Positions 1-6,447 of a stretch of 12,856 nucleotides of DNA are shown piece after piece. The DNA is from a bacterium (GTDB lineage: Bacteria > Chlamydiota > Chlamydiia > Chlamydiales > SM23-39). The notes beneath the pieces were generated by a model, which searched no databases, was not told the DNA's origin, and saw nothing but the letters and a program-made list of their open reading frames with translations. Where the stretch lies: contig JAKAFF010000019.1 in NCBI GenBank assembly GCA_021818045.1, positions 1-12,856 of the forward strand, written 5' to 3'. Both the position numbers and the translations under genes were made by a program. The number at the start of each line of letters is the position of its first letter. Positions within the stretch are counted from its first letter, which is position 1.

Positions 1-2
1 AT

Positions 3-473
3 CTAAAGGGCAAAAGAGTCGGCGAGCAGATCTTTTCTTTTTTGCATCACGGAGGTCAATCGAACAAAAGGAATGCTAATGGATAGTTCGTCAGAAGAGC
101 GAATCGTGATTAAAGTCCCAAGATAGATGCCGAACAAAAATAGCGAGATTTTGATCACTTCCAACACTTGGGGCGAGATGTGGATTGATGCAGCGCTGAT
201 ATCGAGGATGGCGGTTGAGATAAGGACGAGCGCTTGCCCCATCAAATAGCCGACAAACAAACCAAGTACAGCAGTATTGAACGCCCGGAGATTGAAGCGC
301 CGAAAAAGCAGATCAAAGCCTATGAGCAATGCACTCAGCAAAACTCCAAGTGAAAGCCCCAAGATGAGATTGGCCAAGGTGTAGCCCTCAGAGCCAGATA
401 TTTGGTATGCCGTCATGAAGCAAATGCTCAAGATGACAAATAGGACTCTAGTGAATGCGAGTGATAAATTCAC
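3..473 (-). CDS. Four-helix membrane protein, truncated PIN/TRAM (YacL-like) homologue
   Basis: Starting from GTG at 473, the protein has 156 residues and ends at TAG (positions 5-3). It has four hydrophobic segments: about residues 3-23, 33-57, 65-90 and 103-125. After them comes a soluble tail reading IPFVRLTSVMQKRKDLLADSFAL. In YacL-type PIN/TRAM proteins a four-helix N-terminal part leads into a PIN nuclease domain whose first strand carries an Asp in a 'D-T/S-S-V-I-x-D-x-R' type motif. The DSFAL at the end matches the start of that motif, so the stop falls where the nuclease domain should begin. GTG 473 is preferred because GGAGG lies four bases upstream (482-478). The open frame continues up to 560, but that part only translates the palindromes. 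The family call comes from layout and the tail motif. Whether this is a pseudogene, a frameshift or a true short protein depends on sequence left of the window. Confidence 0.6.
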   Translation of the reverse strand: MNLSLAFTRVLFVILSICFMTAYQISGSEGYTLANLILGLSLGVLLSALLIGFDLLFRRFNLRAFNTAVLGLFVGYLMGQALVLISTAILDISAASIHISPQVLEVIKISLFLFGIYLGTLITIRSSDELSISIPFVRLTSVMQKRKDLLADSFAL

Positions 474-490
474 CCCTCCTCCGTCGGGAA

Positions 491-512
491 ACCCCGCCCT
501 TAAGGGCGGGGT
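491..512. repeat. Perfect 22-bp palindrome (palindrome 1 of 3)
   Basis: Every base from 491 to 512 pairs with its mirror position. It reads ACCCCGCCC-TTAA-GGGCGGGGT and could form a hairpin with a TTAA loop. It lies just upstream of the start of the left-hand minus-strand gene. Its form (GGGA, then CCCCGCCCTTNAGGGCGGGG) resembles the terminal hairpin often found at the 3' end of tnpB genes in IS200/IS605 elements. That resemblance is from memory and has not been searched. Confidence 0.85.
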
Positions 513-525
513 ATTTTCAAAAAAC

Positions 526-558
526 GGGTAGGGAGGGGTTCGAAGCCCCTCCCTAACC
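526..558. repeat. Inverted repeat with 10-bp G-rich stem (palindrome 2 of 3)
   Basis: Positions 529-538 (TAGGGAGGGG) pair perfectly with 546-555 (CCCCTCCCTA) around the seven-base loop TTCGAAG. After one mismatch (528/556), two more pairs extend the stem to 526-558. It is not followed by a clear T-run, so it is not a textbook terminator. It is the middle of three consecutive palindromes between two divergent membrane-protein genes. Confidence 0.85.
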
Positions 559-566
559 AATACAAT

Positions 567-586
567 CCCAGGCCTTAAGGCCTGGG
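567..586. repeat. Perfect 20-bp palindrome (palindrome 3 of 3)
   Basis: CCCAGGCC-TTAA-GGCCTGGG is self-complementary over its full length. It shares the CTTAAG core with the palindrome at 491-512. It ends a few bases before the ATG at 592, which would be the longest possible start of the downstream gene. Confidence 0.85.
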
Positions 587-672
587 TTCACATGCAGCTT
601 TTCAGGCAAGTCTATGGATGGATCCCATTTTTTGTCGACAATTTTAAACAATTTTTGATAGCATTTATGTAT

Positions 673-1143
673 ATGTCGAAACGCGGATGGATTGCCTTTT
701 CTGGTTTGCTTTGGCTTGGCGTTGGAGTCATGCTTTTGACCAAGGGGCTGTCTTTGTTTGCTCAAGCGGTGCTAGATCCAACGTCTTTATGCGCTCGTAT
801 GTCAGGGTATTTCGGTTCGGCGCGACAAACTGCCATTGCTTTCATTGGAGTTAGTTTGGCTTTGGGGTTTGTGAAGGGGCGTTTTGTGTTTTCGAAGACG
901 GTGCGGCGTGTGGTGCAAAGAATCGAGCAGCTTTCTCTTCCGATCCGTCCCCAACACGTTTATAGTCGTCCCTATTTGCTGCTGATTTTATCTATGGTAG
1001 GTCTTGGCTTAAGTTTGCGCTTTCTCCCCATTCTTCCCGATGTGAGAGGATTTGTGGATGTGGCCATTGGCTCGGCTCTCATCAATGGATCCGTGCTATT
1101 TATGATAGCGGCTCGAGCGCCCAATCTCGATCGCTCGATATAG
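673..1143 (+). CDS. Four-helix conserved-type membrane protein, function unknown
   Basis: From ATG 673 this is a 156-residue integral membrane protein beginning MSKRGWIAFSGLLWLGVGVM. Hydrophobic segments lie at about residues 4-27, 51-72, 97-120 and 126-147, with a basic stretch (KTVRRVVQRIEQ) between helices 2 and 3. ATGs at 592 and 667 are in the same frame. 673 or 667 is preferred because the first 27 codons from 592 begin right at the palindrome cluster, and the remainder starts like a normal membrane protein. No Shine-Dalgarno sequence is clear for any of the three. Its last 16 codons overlap the end of the convergent rlmH gene by 48 bp. I do not recognise a family with a defined function. 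Confidence 0.7.
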   Translation: MSKRGWIAFSGLLWLGVGVMLLTKGLSLFAQAVLDPTSLCARMSGYFGSARQTAIAFIGVSLALGFVKGRFVFSKTVRRVVQRIEQLSLPIRPQHVYSRPYLLLILSMVGLGLSLRFLPILPDVRGFVDVAIGSALINGSVLFMIAARAPNLDRSI

Positions 1144-1506
1144 CTGTTCCACCAAGATCAGGCGTGTCATCTCGTGGGTGAATGTGAGTGGCGATAGACT
1201 CCAAAGGAACCGGGCTTTTTGTTTGATTTCTATAGGCAAGCCGTCGGCGCCGCCAATGATGAACCTAAGCCTTAAGCCTAGCTGAGGCATTTTTGCAGCC
1301 CACTCTTCGCTCGTAAGCAATGTGCCTTGAGGATCTAGAACAATCGCAGGCTCAACAAGGCTCCATTGCAGCAGCTGAGCATTGGTTTTTGCAAAGTGCC
1401 ATTCCAAACAGAGGTGCCCTGTAAGGCGTTTTTCGTATTCTTGAATTGCAGAGCTCAAGCAACCCTCCTTGCTGCGCCCCACTGTAAAAACTTTGACTTT
1501 AAACAT
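1096..1506 (-). CDS. rlmH: 23S rRNA (pseudouridine1915-N3)-methyltransferase RlmH
   Basis: RlmH is a SPOUT-class, SAM-dependent methyltransferase that methylates pseudouridine 1915 in helix 69 of 23S rRNA on assembled ribosomes. The 136-residue protein shows the family marks: an N-terminal KVFTVGRSKE strand, VLDPQGTLLTSEEWA, the glycine loop FIIGGADGLP of the SAM-binding knot, then SLSPLTFTHEMTRLILVEQLYRA and a C-terminal YHK, matching the family's usual PYHK/PYHRE end. It is about 20 residues shorter than E. coli RlmH (155 aa); the loss is in the loop between the first helix and the LDPQG strand, not in the catalytic knot. It is divergent from lgt with 22 bp between starts, and overlaps the convergent upstream gene by 48 bp. 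Confidence 0.92.
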   Translation of the reverse strand: MFKVKVFTVGRSKEGCLSSAIQEYEKRLTGHLCLEWHFAKTNAQLLQWSLVEPAIVLDPQGTLLTSEEWAAKMPQLGLRLRFIIGGADGLPIEIKQKARFLWSLSPLTFTHEMTRLILVEQLYRAIEIGRSSRYHK

Positions 1507-1528
1507 CTTGGTATTCTAGAAATGACTC

Positions 1529-2374
1529 ATGATATCTCTTAGCGTCATTTATTGGGATCCAAATCCGGTTGTCTTTCGGATTCCGGTGCTCGATTGGCCC
1601 ATCCTTTGGTACGGGGTGCTTTTTACTTTGGGCTTTGCTGTCGGATTTCCTTTGTTTGTGGCGATTTTGACCCGTTTTTTAGGTTTTGATCAGAAAAAAA
1701 AAGCGGTCGAAATTGCAGATCGCTTGTCGATTTATATGATTGTTTCAACTGTACTCGGTGCAAGGCTGGGCCATTTTTTATTTTATGAAAGACCCAATCA
1801 TTATCTACGTCACCCTTTTGAAATTTTAAAAATTTGGGAAGGGGGGCTAGCAAGTCATGGAGCGGCCATTGGAATTGTACTGGGCCTTATCATCTTTAGT
1901 TACAAGATTCGCAAAGAGGTCTCAAACTTGAGCTGGATCCGGCTCCTCGACTTTGTGTGCGTTCCAGCTGCGTTTGCAGGGTGCTTAATTCGGATTGGCA
2001 ATTTTATCAACCAAGAAATTTTAGGCACTGCAACAAACCTTCCTTGGGGTGTTGTCTTTGGCCATCCAGCGGATCATAGCATCCCTATCCCTCGCCATCC
2101 TGTACAGCTTTACGAGGCTTTGTTTTATCTTGGCGTCTTTGCTTTGCTTTGGCGCTTGAGCTATCTACCTTCTTTTTTATTTAAAGAAGGAAGGTTAATA
2201 GGTCTTTTTTTAGTTTTAGTATTCGGGTTTCGCTTTTTTATTGAGTTTATTAAACCCGAGCAAAGTCTTGTGTCGTATGGTTCGACGTTGACGATGGGAC
2301 AGTGGCTGAGCATTCCAGCGGTGGTTGCGGGGGTATTATTTTATTTTTTAGGAAAGAAGCGTTTTGAACATTGA
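1529..2374 (+). CDS. lgt: Prolipoprotein diacylglyceryl transferase
   Basis: Lgt is the inner-membrane enzyme that transfers diacylglycerol from phosphatidylglycerol to the lipobox cysteine of prelipoproteins, the first step of lipoprotein maturation. The 281-residue protein has about seven membrane segments. It carries the family signature RIGNFINQEILG (E. coli: GRLGNFINGE) and the upstream GGLASHGAAIG loop, whose His corresponds to the essential E. coli His103. The C-terminal HPVQLYEALFYLG and FIEFIKPEQ segments are also typical. The N-terminal YWDPNPVVFRIP is like chlamydial Lgt proteins. ATG 1529 has no good Shine-Dalgarno sequence, but it fits the homologues and there is no usable upstream alternative. 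It is the first gene of the lgt-ssb-pepA-rRNA/tRNA pseudouridine synthase run. A small lipoprotein at 7921 is a possible substrate. Confidence 0.95.
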   Translation: MISLSVIYWDPNPVVFRIPVLDWPILWYGVLFTLGFAVGFPLFVAILTRFLGFDQKKKAVEIADRLSIYMIVSTVLGARLGHFLFYERPNHYLRHPFEILKIWEGGLASHGAAIGIVLGLIIFSYKIRKEVSNLSWIRLLDFVCVPAAFAGCLIRIGNFINQEILGTATNLPWGVVFGHPADHSIPIPRHPVQLYEALFYLGVFALLWRLSYLPSFLFKEGRLIGLFLVLVFGFRFFIEFIKPEQSLVSYGSTLTMGQWLSIPAVVAGVLFYFLGKKRFEH

Positions 2375-2432
2375 CCCATTTGTCCAAACGGGCGATAATG
2401 GGATCTTAAGGAATTTTTCACTGGAGGACCGT

Positions 2433-2903
2433 GTGAATTTCATCCATATAGCAGGGCATCTTGGCGCTGATCCTGAAGTGCGCTTTACGTCTACTGGCAA
2501 AAAAGTGACCGCTTTACGAGTCGCAACTCGCACCCGCCGTGGCAAGAACAACGATGATACGATTTGGTGGCGCGTCACCGTATGGGGAGAGCAGTTTGAT
2601 AAGTTGATCTCCTTTTTGAAAAAGGGGTCGGCTGTGATGGTGTTCGGTGAAATACATAAACCCGAATTATTTAACGATCGAGATGGCAAGCCTGCGATCT
2701 CTTTAGAGATCACAGCTACGCACCTAGAGTTTAGTCCTTTCGGCGGGAAATCGGGAGGACAAGAGGGTGCAGCTCCATCATCCGCTCAATCGCTTCCATC
2801 GAATGCGTCTCACGCTCCTAGCGGATTTGCTCCTATCGGCTCCATGGCGACAGGTCTTGCACAAGGGAAAGGGGAAACCTTCGACGATGAGGTTCCATTT
2901 TGA
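2433..2903 (+). CDS. ssb: Single-stranded DNA-binding protein
   Basis: SSB coats single-stranded DNA in replication, recombination and repair and recruits partners through its acidic C-terminal tip. The 156-residue protein has an OB fold at about residues 1-105, with core elements VNFIHIAGHLGADPEVR, TIWWRVTVWGEQFDKL and KKGSAVMVFGEI. A Gly/Ser/Ala-rich linker follows, then the conserved tip FDDEVPF. The start is set at GTG 2433: GGAGG lies five bases upstream (2423-2427) and family members begin at this strand. An in-frame TTG at 2364 would add 23 unmatched residues and overlap lgt. The stop overlaps the TTG start of pepA. The ssb-pepA order is the same in Chlamydia trachomatis. Confidence 0.95.
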   Translation: MNFIHIAGHLGADPEVRFTSTGKKVTALRVATRTRRGKNNDDTIWWRVTVWGEQFDKLISFLKKGSAVMVFGEIHKPELFNDRDGKPAISLEITATHLEFSPFGGKSGGQEGAAPSSAQSLPSNASHAPSGFAPIGSMATGLAQGKGETFDDEVPF

Positions 2904-4336
2904 ATTTTTCGTTCATCACAGGCCTGCAAAAACGGGGTAAAACCCAGCTGCTCGTATTGCCCATTTGGGAAGGACCGAAAGAGGCGGCGGATCTTGGTGT
3001 CTTAAAAGATGCAATTCGTCCCGCTTTAAAAGATTTTAAGGGCACCTTGGGAGAGGTTGCAACTTGTTATGTAGAAAATGAGCGCATTTTGCTTTTAGGA
3101 CTTGGTAAACAAGAAAAGGCCACCGTTGAAGCTTTGCGCAAGGCTTATGCAGGGCTTGTTGCCGCGGCTCGTTTGAAGCAAGTGGATACAATGCACCTTT
3201 TGTTTCCGCAATGTAAGCAAAAAGAGTCTTTTTTAAGAGGCATGGCGGAGGGCGTTCTCCTTGCCAATTACTCATTTACCTATAAAGGCGCTTCAGAAAA
3301 GACCCCCCCCTTATTGAAGAGCATCTATTGGATCGATGCACCCAAAACTCAAATTTTGCAAAGGATGGAAGTGATCGCTGCAGGTGTTCATTTTGCACGC
3401 GACCTCGTCAATATGAATGCAGATGATAAAGTGCCGATCAAACTTGCAGATATCGCAAGAAAGCTGCATCCGAAAGTACAGGTAGTCGTATTTGATAAAA
3501 AACGCATTGAGGCCGAAAAGATGGGGCTTTTGCTCGCGGTAAACAGGGCATCTGTTCACGAGCCGGCATTCATTCAAGCAACGTATCGGGGGGATGCGCA
3601 ATCGCAAGAGCACATCGTGCTTGTGGGTAAGGGAGTCACTTACGATACGGGAGGCTTGAGTCTCAAGCCGACGGATGGAATGGTGTCGATGAAGTGCGAT
3701 ATGGCAGGCGCTGCCACAGTCTTGAGCGCGGTTCGGACGGCGGCTGAGTTGGGCCTCAAGGTCAACGTGACGGCGGTTGTGCCCGCCACGGAAAATTGCA
3801 TCGGATCTAACAGCTATAAACTGGGCGATGTCTATCGTTCTTACTCCGGTAAAACTGTTGAGATCACGAATACCGATGCGGAAGGGCGCTTGATTTTAGC
3901 AGATGCTCTCAGTTTTGCTGCGCGTACATTAAAGCCCACATGCTTGATCGATTTGGCGACCTTAACGGGCGCTTGCGTCGTTGCTCTTGGCGATGAGATC
4001 GCAGGGCTCTTTTCCCCCGATGATGCACTCGCACAAGAGTTGTCCGATGCAGCGGAAGAGGTCGATGAGCCGATTTGTAAAATGCCGTTTCACGTCGATT
4101 ACAAAGAAGCGATGAAGTCGGAGATTGCAGATCTTGTGAATAGTTTTGCAAGTCGGGATGCGGGAGCAATTAAGGCAGCCCTCTTTTTACACGAGTTTGT
4201 GGGAGATATTCCTTGGGCGCATCTGGATATTGCAGGACCTGCCTACCCTTCCAAGCCGAAACACTACTATCCCGTCAAGGGCACTGGGTTTGGGCTGCGG
4301 CTATTGATCTCGTTTCTCGAAGGTAGATCTGCGTGA
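2900..4336 (+). CDS. pepA: Leucyl aminopeptidase (M17 family)
   Basis: This is a cytosolic two-metal aminopeptidase that removes N-terminal residues from peptides. The 478-residue length is normal for the family. All catalytic residues are present with E. coli PepA spacing: metal ligands K244, D249, D267, D326 and E328, and catalytic K256 and R330. The signature NTDAEGRL is at residues 324-331. The N-terminal ~170 residues are the more variable macro-like domain. Translation appears to start at TTG 2900, which overlaps the ssb stop as TTGA; GAGG at 2889-2892 lies seven bases upstream. A run of eight C's (3303-3310) lies in the N-terminal domain. A peptide transporter lies two genes downstream on the other strand, a functional fit but not an operon. 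Confidence 0.96.
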   Translation: MNFSFITGLQKRGKTQLLVLPIWEGPKEAADLGVLKDAIRPALKDFKGTLGEVATCYVENERILLLGLGKQEKATVEALRKAYAGLVAAARLKQVDTMHLLFPQCKQKESFLRGMAEGVLLANYSFTYKGASEKTPPLLKSIYWIDAPKTQILQRMEVIAAGVHFARDLVNMNADDKVPIKLADIARKLHPKVQVVVFDKKRIEAEKMGLLLAVNRASVHEPAFIQATYRGDAQSQEHIVLVGKGVTYDTGGLSLKPTDGMVSMKCDMAGAATVLSAVRTAAELGLKVNVTAVVPATENCIGSNSYKLGDVYRSYSGKTVEITNTDAEGRLILADALSFAARTLKPTCLIDLATLTGACVVALGDEIAGLFSPDDALAQELSDAAEEVDEPICKMPFHVDYKEAMKSEIADLVNSFASRDAGAIKAALFLHEFVGDIPWAHLDIAGPAYPSKPKHYYPVKGTGFGLRLLISFLEGRSA

Positions 4337-5295
4337 AGTGGTCTGTACCAAGTCCTCAAAAGCTCGTGCAATTTTTACAAGGGCGCTTAGGGGAATATTC
4401 TGGGAAGTCGCTGCGCCGGCTTCTCGAGGCAAATGTATGCCGTATCAATGGGCGGATTGAGCGATTTGGTTCTCGCCTTGTCCAAAAAGGGGATGCTGTA
4501 GAATTGTCCCCCAACTGGAAAACCCTTTTTACATCTAATCAAAGTTCTCTTCGGATGGTGTATGAAAATGAGGCTTTTTGCATCGTCGATAAGCCGGCCG
4601 GCTGGGTTTGTTTAGATGCGCAAGTACAGCGCCTTTTTGGCCCTAGTTACTGCTTGGTTCATAGATTAGACAAAGATACCACAGGCCTTTTGATTGTAGC
4701 CAAAGATCGCTTTGTCAAAGAGAAAATGATCGCCATTTTTGATAAACATGAGATCAAAAAGCACTATTTAGCTGTAGTAGATGGTGTGGTGAGAGATTTA
4801 GATGGGACTCGACGCAGTCTGCTTGGAAAGAGGGGGGCGTATCATGGACAGACGATTTGGGGCTCGGGTCCTAAAGGTGCGCTTGCGATCACCCACTGGG
4901 AGCGTTTGTCGGTTGGTGACAGAGCGTCGCTTGTGCGATGCGAGCCTGTGACTGGACGGACGCATCAAATCCGGGTCCATATGGCAGAAATGGGACACCC
5001 GATCTTAGTCGATAGGCAATACAGCCAAACATTTCGTTCTCCTTATTTTGCGACTCGTCCCCTACTGCACGCAAGCCGCCTGCAGTTTTCTTGGGAAGGG
5101 GAGGCGCTAGATGTGAGGGCACCTTTACCGATCGACATCCGTGAAGCTTTGGTGGGGTGCTGCGTTGAGATGGGACATCTGAGTGAGCTTTTTCGAAAAG
5201 AGCGACATCCCAATAGCAGGGATGAGAGTCATGAAGACGAAAATGCTAAAGAAGTTGAAAAGGCCCCCTGTTTTATCCATGAGTCCTGCCAATAA
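4333..5295 (+). CDS. RluA-family pseudouridine synthase with extended tail
   Basis: This family isomerises uridine to pseudouridine in rRNA or tRNA. An N-terminal S4-like RNA-binding domain covers about residues 8-60 (SLRRLLEANVCRINGRIERFG...GDAVEL). The catalytic domain follows, with the RluA signature HRLDKDTTGLL at 110-120; D113 is the expected catalytic aspartate. Downstream RTHQIRVHMAEMGHPILVD and LLHASRL are typical too. The start is GTG 4333, overlapping the pepA stop (GTGA), with GAAGG nine bases upstream. Homology appears to end near residue 273 (DIREAL). The last ~47 residues are a highly charged tail that lies entirely antisense to the end of the convergent transporter gene. Which position it modifies (RluA, RluC or RluD type) cannot be read from sequence. 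Confidence 0.92.
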   Translation: MKWSVPSPQKLVQFLQGRLGEYSGKSLRRLLEANVCRINGRIERFGSRLVQKGDAVELSPNWKTLFTSNQSSLRMVYENEAFCIVDKPAGWVCLDAQVQRLFGPSYCLVHRLDKDTTGLLIVAKDRFVKEKMIAIFDKHEIKKHYLAVVDGVVRDLDGTRRSLLGKRGAYHGQTIWGSGPKGALAITHWERLSVGDRASLVRCEPVTGRTHQIRVHMAEMGHPILVDRQYSQTFRSPYFATRPLLHASRLQFSWEGEALDVRAPLPIDIREALVGCCVEMGHLSELFRKERHPNSRDESHEDENAKEVEKAPCFIHESCQ

Positions 5296-6444
5296 TCCGC
5301 CGTTATAAAACGCAATTCCCACACATACATACCAAATCCCAATTGCAAGCGCCGTATAGCGCTTGGGAGCAAGTCTGCTCACCATGGATAGGCCGATAGG
5401 CGCTAAAAGCATCTCCCCAACAGCCATCAAAAAATAGGCGCCAATGAGATAAAAGCTAGATACGCGAGCTGTTTGTGCTTGAGAGGGAATGGCCAAAGAG
5501 GCAATCATCATGACACAAAAACATCCAGCAATTGCAAAAAGGCTCAAAGCCGTTTTTGTGGCAGGAGATGGGTCTTTATGCATTTTTTGCAAATAGTGAT
5601 ACAGAGCGGCAAGAAGCGGCGCTAATAGGATTAAAAAGAAGCTTTCGCTAGAGAGAAACACCCCTTCTGGAATGGTCCAAGATCCAATGGTTTGATTCAT
5701 GAAAGAGTGGGCAAAAATGGCCATGGATGAAAAGGCTTGATTATAAGCGATCCAAAACAAGATGGAAACGATACAAAAGCTGCCAATCACAATGAGCCGA
5801 CTTTTTTCAATGGGTGTGAGAGGCGCTTTTGCAGCATGGTAGGTTTTTTGCGCCATTTTGAGGGAACGATAGGTCTCTTTATGTTTGACAAGGTAGAAAA
5901 TTAAGGGGATTAACCCTCCGATTTGGACCACTCCTGCTATGAAGAAGGCCACATGCCAATTGACAAGTTTTGCAAGCGTCCCCAAGGAGAGTAAGGCGAG
6001 AAATACGCCGACGTTGATCGAAGCATAATAAATGGAAAATCCTGCCTCTCTCAAATGGGGCTTGTCTCGGTAGGTGTAGCCTAGAACGGTCAGGATGCTG
6101 GGGGTAAAAATACCATATCCGCAAGCGATGATGAAAAGAGACACATAAAGTAGGGATATCTCTCCTGAGGCGATGAGAAAACAGCCGATCGCATTGATCA
6201 GCGCCCCTAAAAACAGAGGTGATTGATAGTTCCATCGATCCGCAATCCAACCGCCCAAAAGAGGTAAAAATGCGGCACACCCACTAAATATACCATAAAT
6301 GTGGGTAGCTTTCTCGTCGGGAAATTGATAGTATTCTATCAGGTAAAGGACGAGCAAATTGCCGACCCCCCAAAATGCGAATCTTTCGCATAATTCGGTG
6401 AGAGCTAAAATCCACAATTCTTTAGGATGTTTGTTCGTGGACAT
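5125..6444 (-). CDS. POT/PTR2-family proton-dependent oligopeptide transporter
   Basis: This is an inner-membrane proton symporter of the major facilitator superfamily, expected to import di- and tripeptides. From ATG 6444 it has 439 residues and about 12 or more membrane helices. The family's first-helix motif ExxER is present as ELCERFAFWG, and the GGWIADRW segment after helix 2 matches the PTR2 signature. The central stretch YRSLKMAQKTYHAAKAPLT is a cytosolic loop. GGAG nine bases upstream supports ATG 6444 over an in-frame TTG at 6459. The start abuts the start codon of the divergent heptosyltransferase gene. The last 57 codons (5125-5295) overlap the convergent pseudouridine synthase gene. 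For an obligate intracellular bacterium it would supply host-derived peptides, which PepA could then hydrolyse (inference). Confidence 0.93.
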   Translation of the reverse strand: MSTNKHPKELWILALTELCERFAFWGVGNLLVLYLIEYYQFPDEKATHIYGIFSGCAAFLPLLGGWIADRWNYQSPLFLGALINAIGCFLIASGEISLLYVSLFIIACGYGIFTPSILTVLGYTYRDKPHLREAGFSIYYASINVGVFLALLSLGTLAKLVNWHVAFFIAGVVQIGGLIPLIFYLVKHKETYRSLKMAQKTYHAAKAPLTPIEKSRLIVIGSFCIVSILFWIAYNQAFSSMAIFAHSFMNQTIGSWTIPEGVFLSSESFFLILLAPLLAALYHYLQKMHKDPSPATKTALSLFAIAGCFCVMMIASLAIPSQAQTARVSSFYLIGAYFLMAVGEMLLAPIGLSMVSRLAPKRYTALAIGIWYVCVGIAFYNGGLLAGLMDKTGGLFNFFSIFVFMTLIPAIGMSLFSKKLTQMSHLNAAPHQSFTDVDR

Positions 6445-6447
6445 ATG
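6442..6447. promoter_or_regulatory. Head-to-head start codons (CATATG)
   Basis: The minus-strand ATG of the peptide transporter (6444-6442) and the plus-strand ATG of the heptosyltransferase (6445-6447) are back to back with no intergenic base. Each gene's promoter and ribosome-binding site must therefore lie within the other's coding sequence. The transporter has GGAG nine bases upstream; the glycosyltransferase has only a weak GTGG at 6437-6440. An in-frame ATG at 6427 would make the two genes overlap by 18 bp. Confidence 0.6.

Larger units (their letters stand above)
474..672. other. Divergent intergenic region holding the palindrome cluster
   Basis: This is the space between the GTG at 473 (minus) and the preferred ATG at 673 (plus). 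Positions 491-586 are almost entirely the three palindromes. The remainder, 587-672, is A+T-richer and presumably carries the promoter of the right-hand gene, but no convincing -35/-10 pair stands out. It could be the remnant of an IS200/IS605-type end, a PATE-like non-autonomous palindromic element or a paired regulatory structure. No transposase is visible nearby. Confidence 0.4.

Noticed and set aside
474..560. Extension of the left-hand minus-strand gene to 560
   Set aside because: The added residues only translate the G+C-rich palindromes; GTG 473 has a ribosome-binding site and begins directly at the first membrane segment.
491..586. CRISPR array reading of the three palindromes
   Set aside because: The repeats differ in sequence, there are no regular spacers, and no cas genes are visible.
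553..765. 70-codon minus-strand frame across the palindrome and the start of the plus-strand membrane protein
   Set aside because: It starts in the palindromes, is antisense to a better gene, and its composition looks like a shadow frame.
2364..2432. In-frame TTG giving SSB 23 extra N-terminal residues and overlapping lgt
   Set aside because: The extra residues match no SSB, and GTG 2433 has an excellent GGAGG five bases upstream at the family start.
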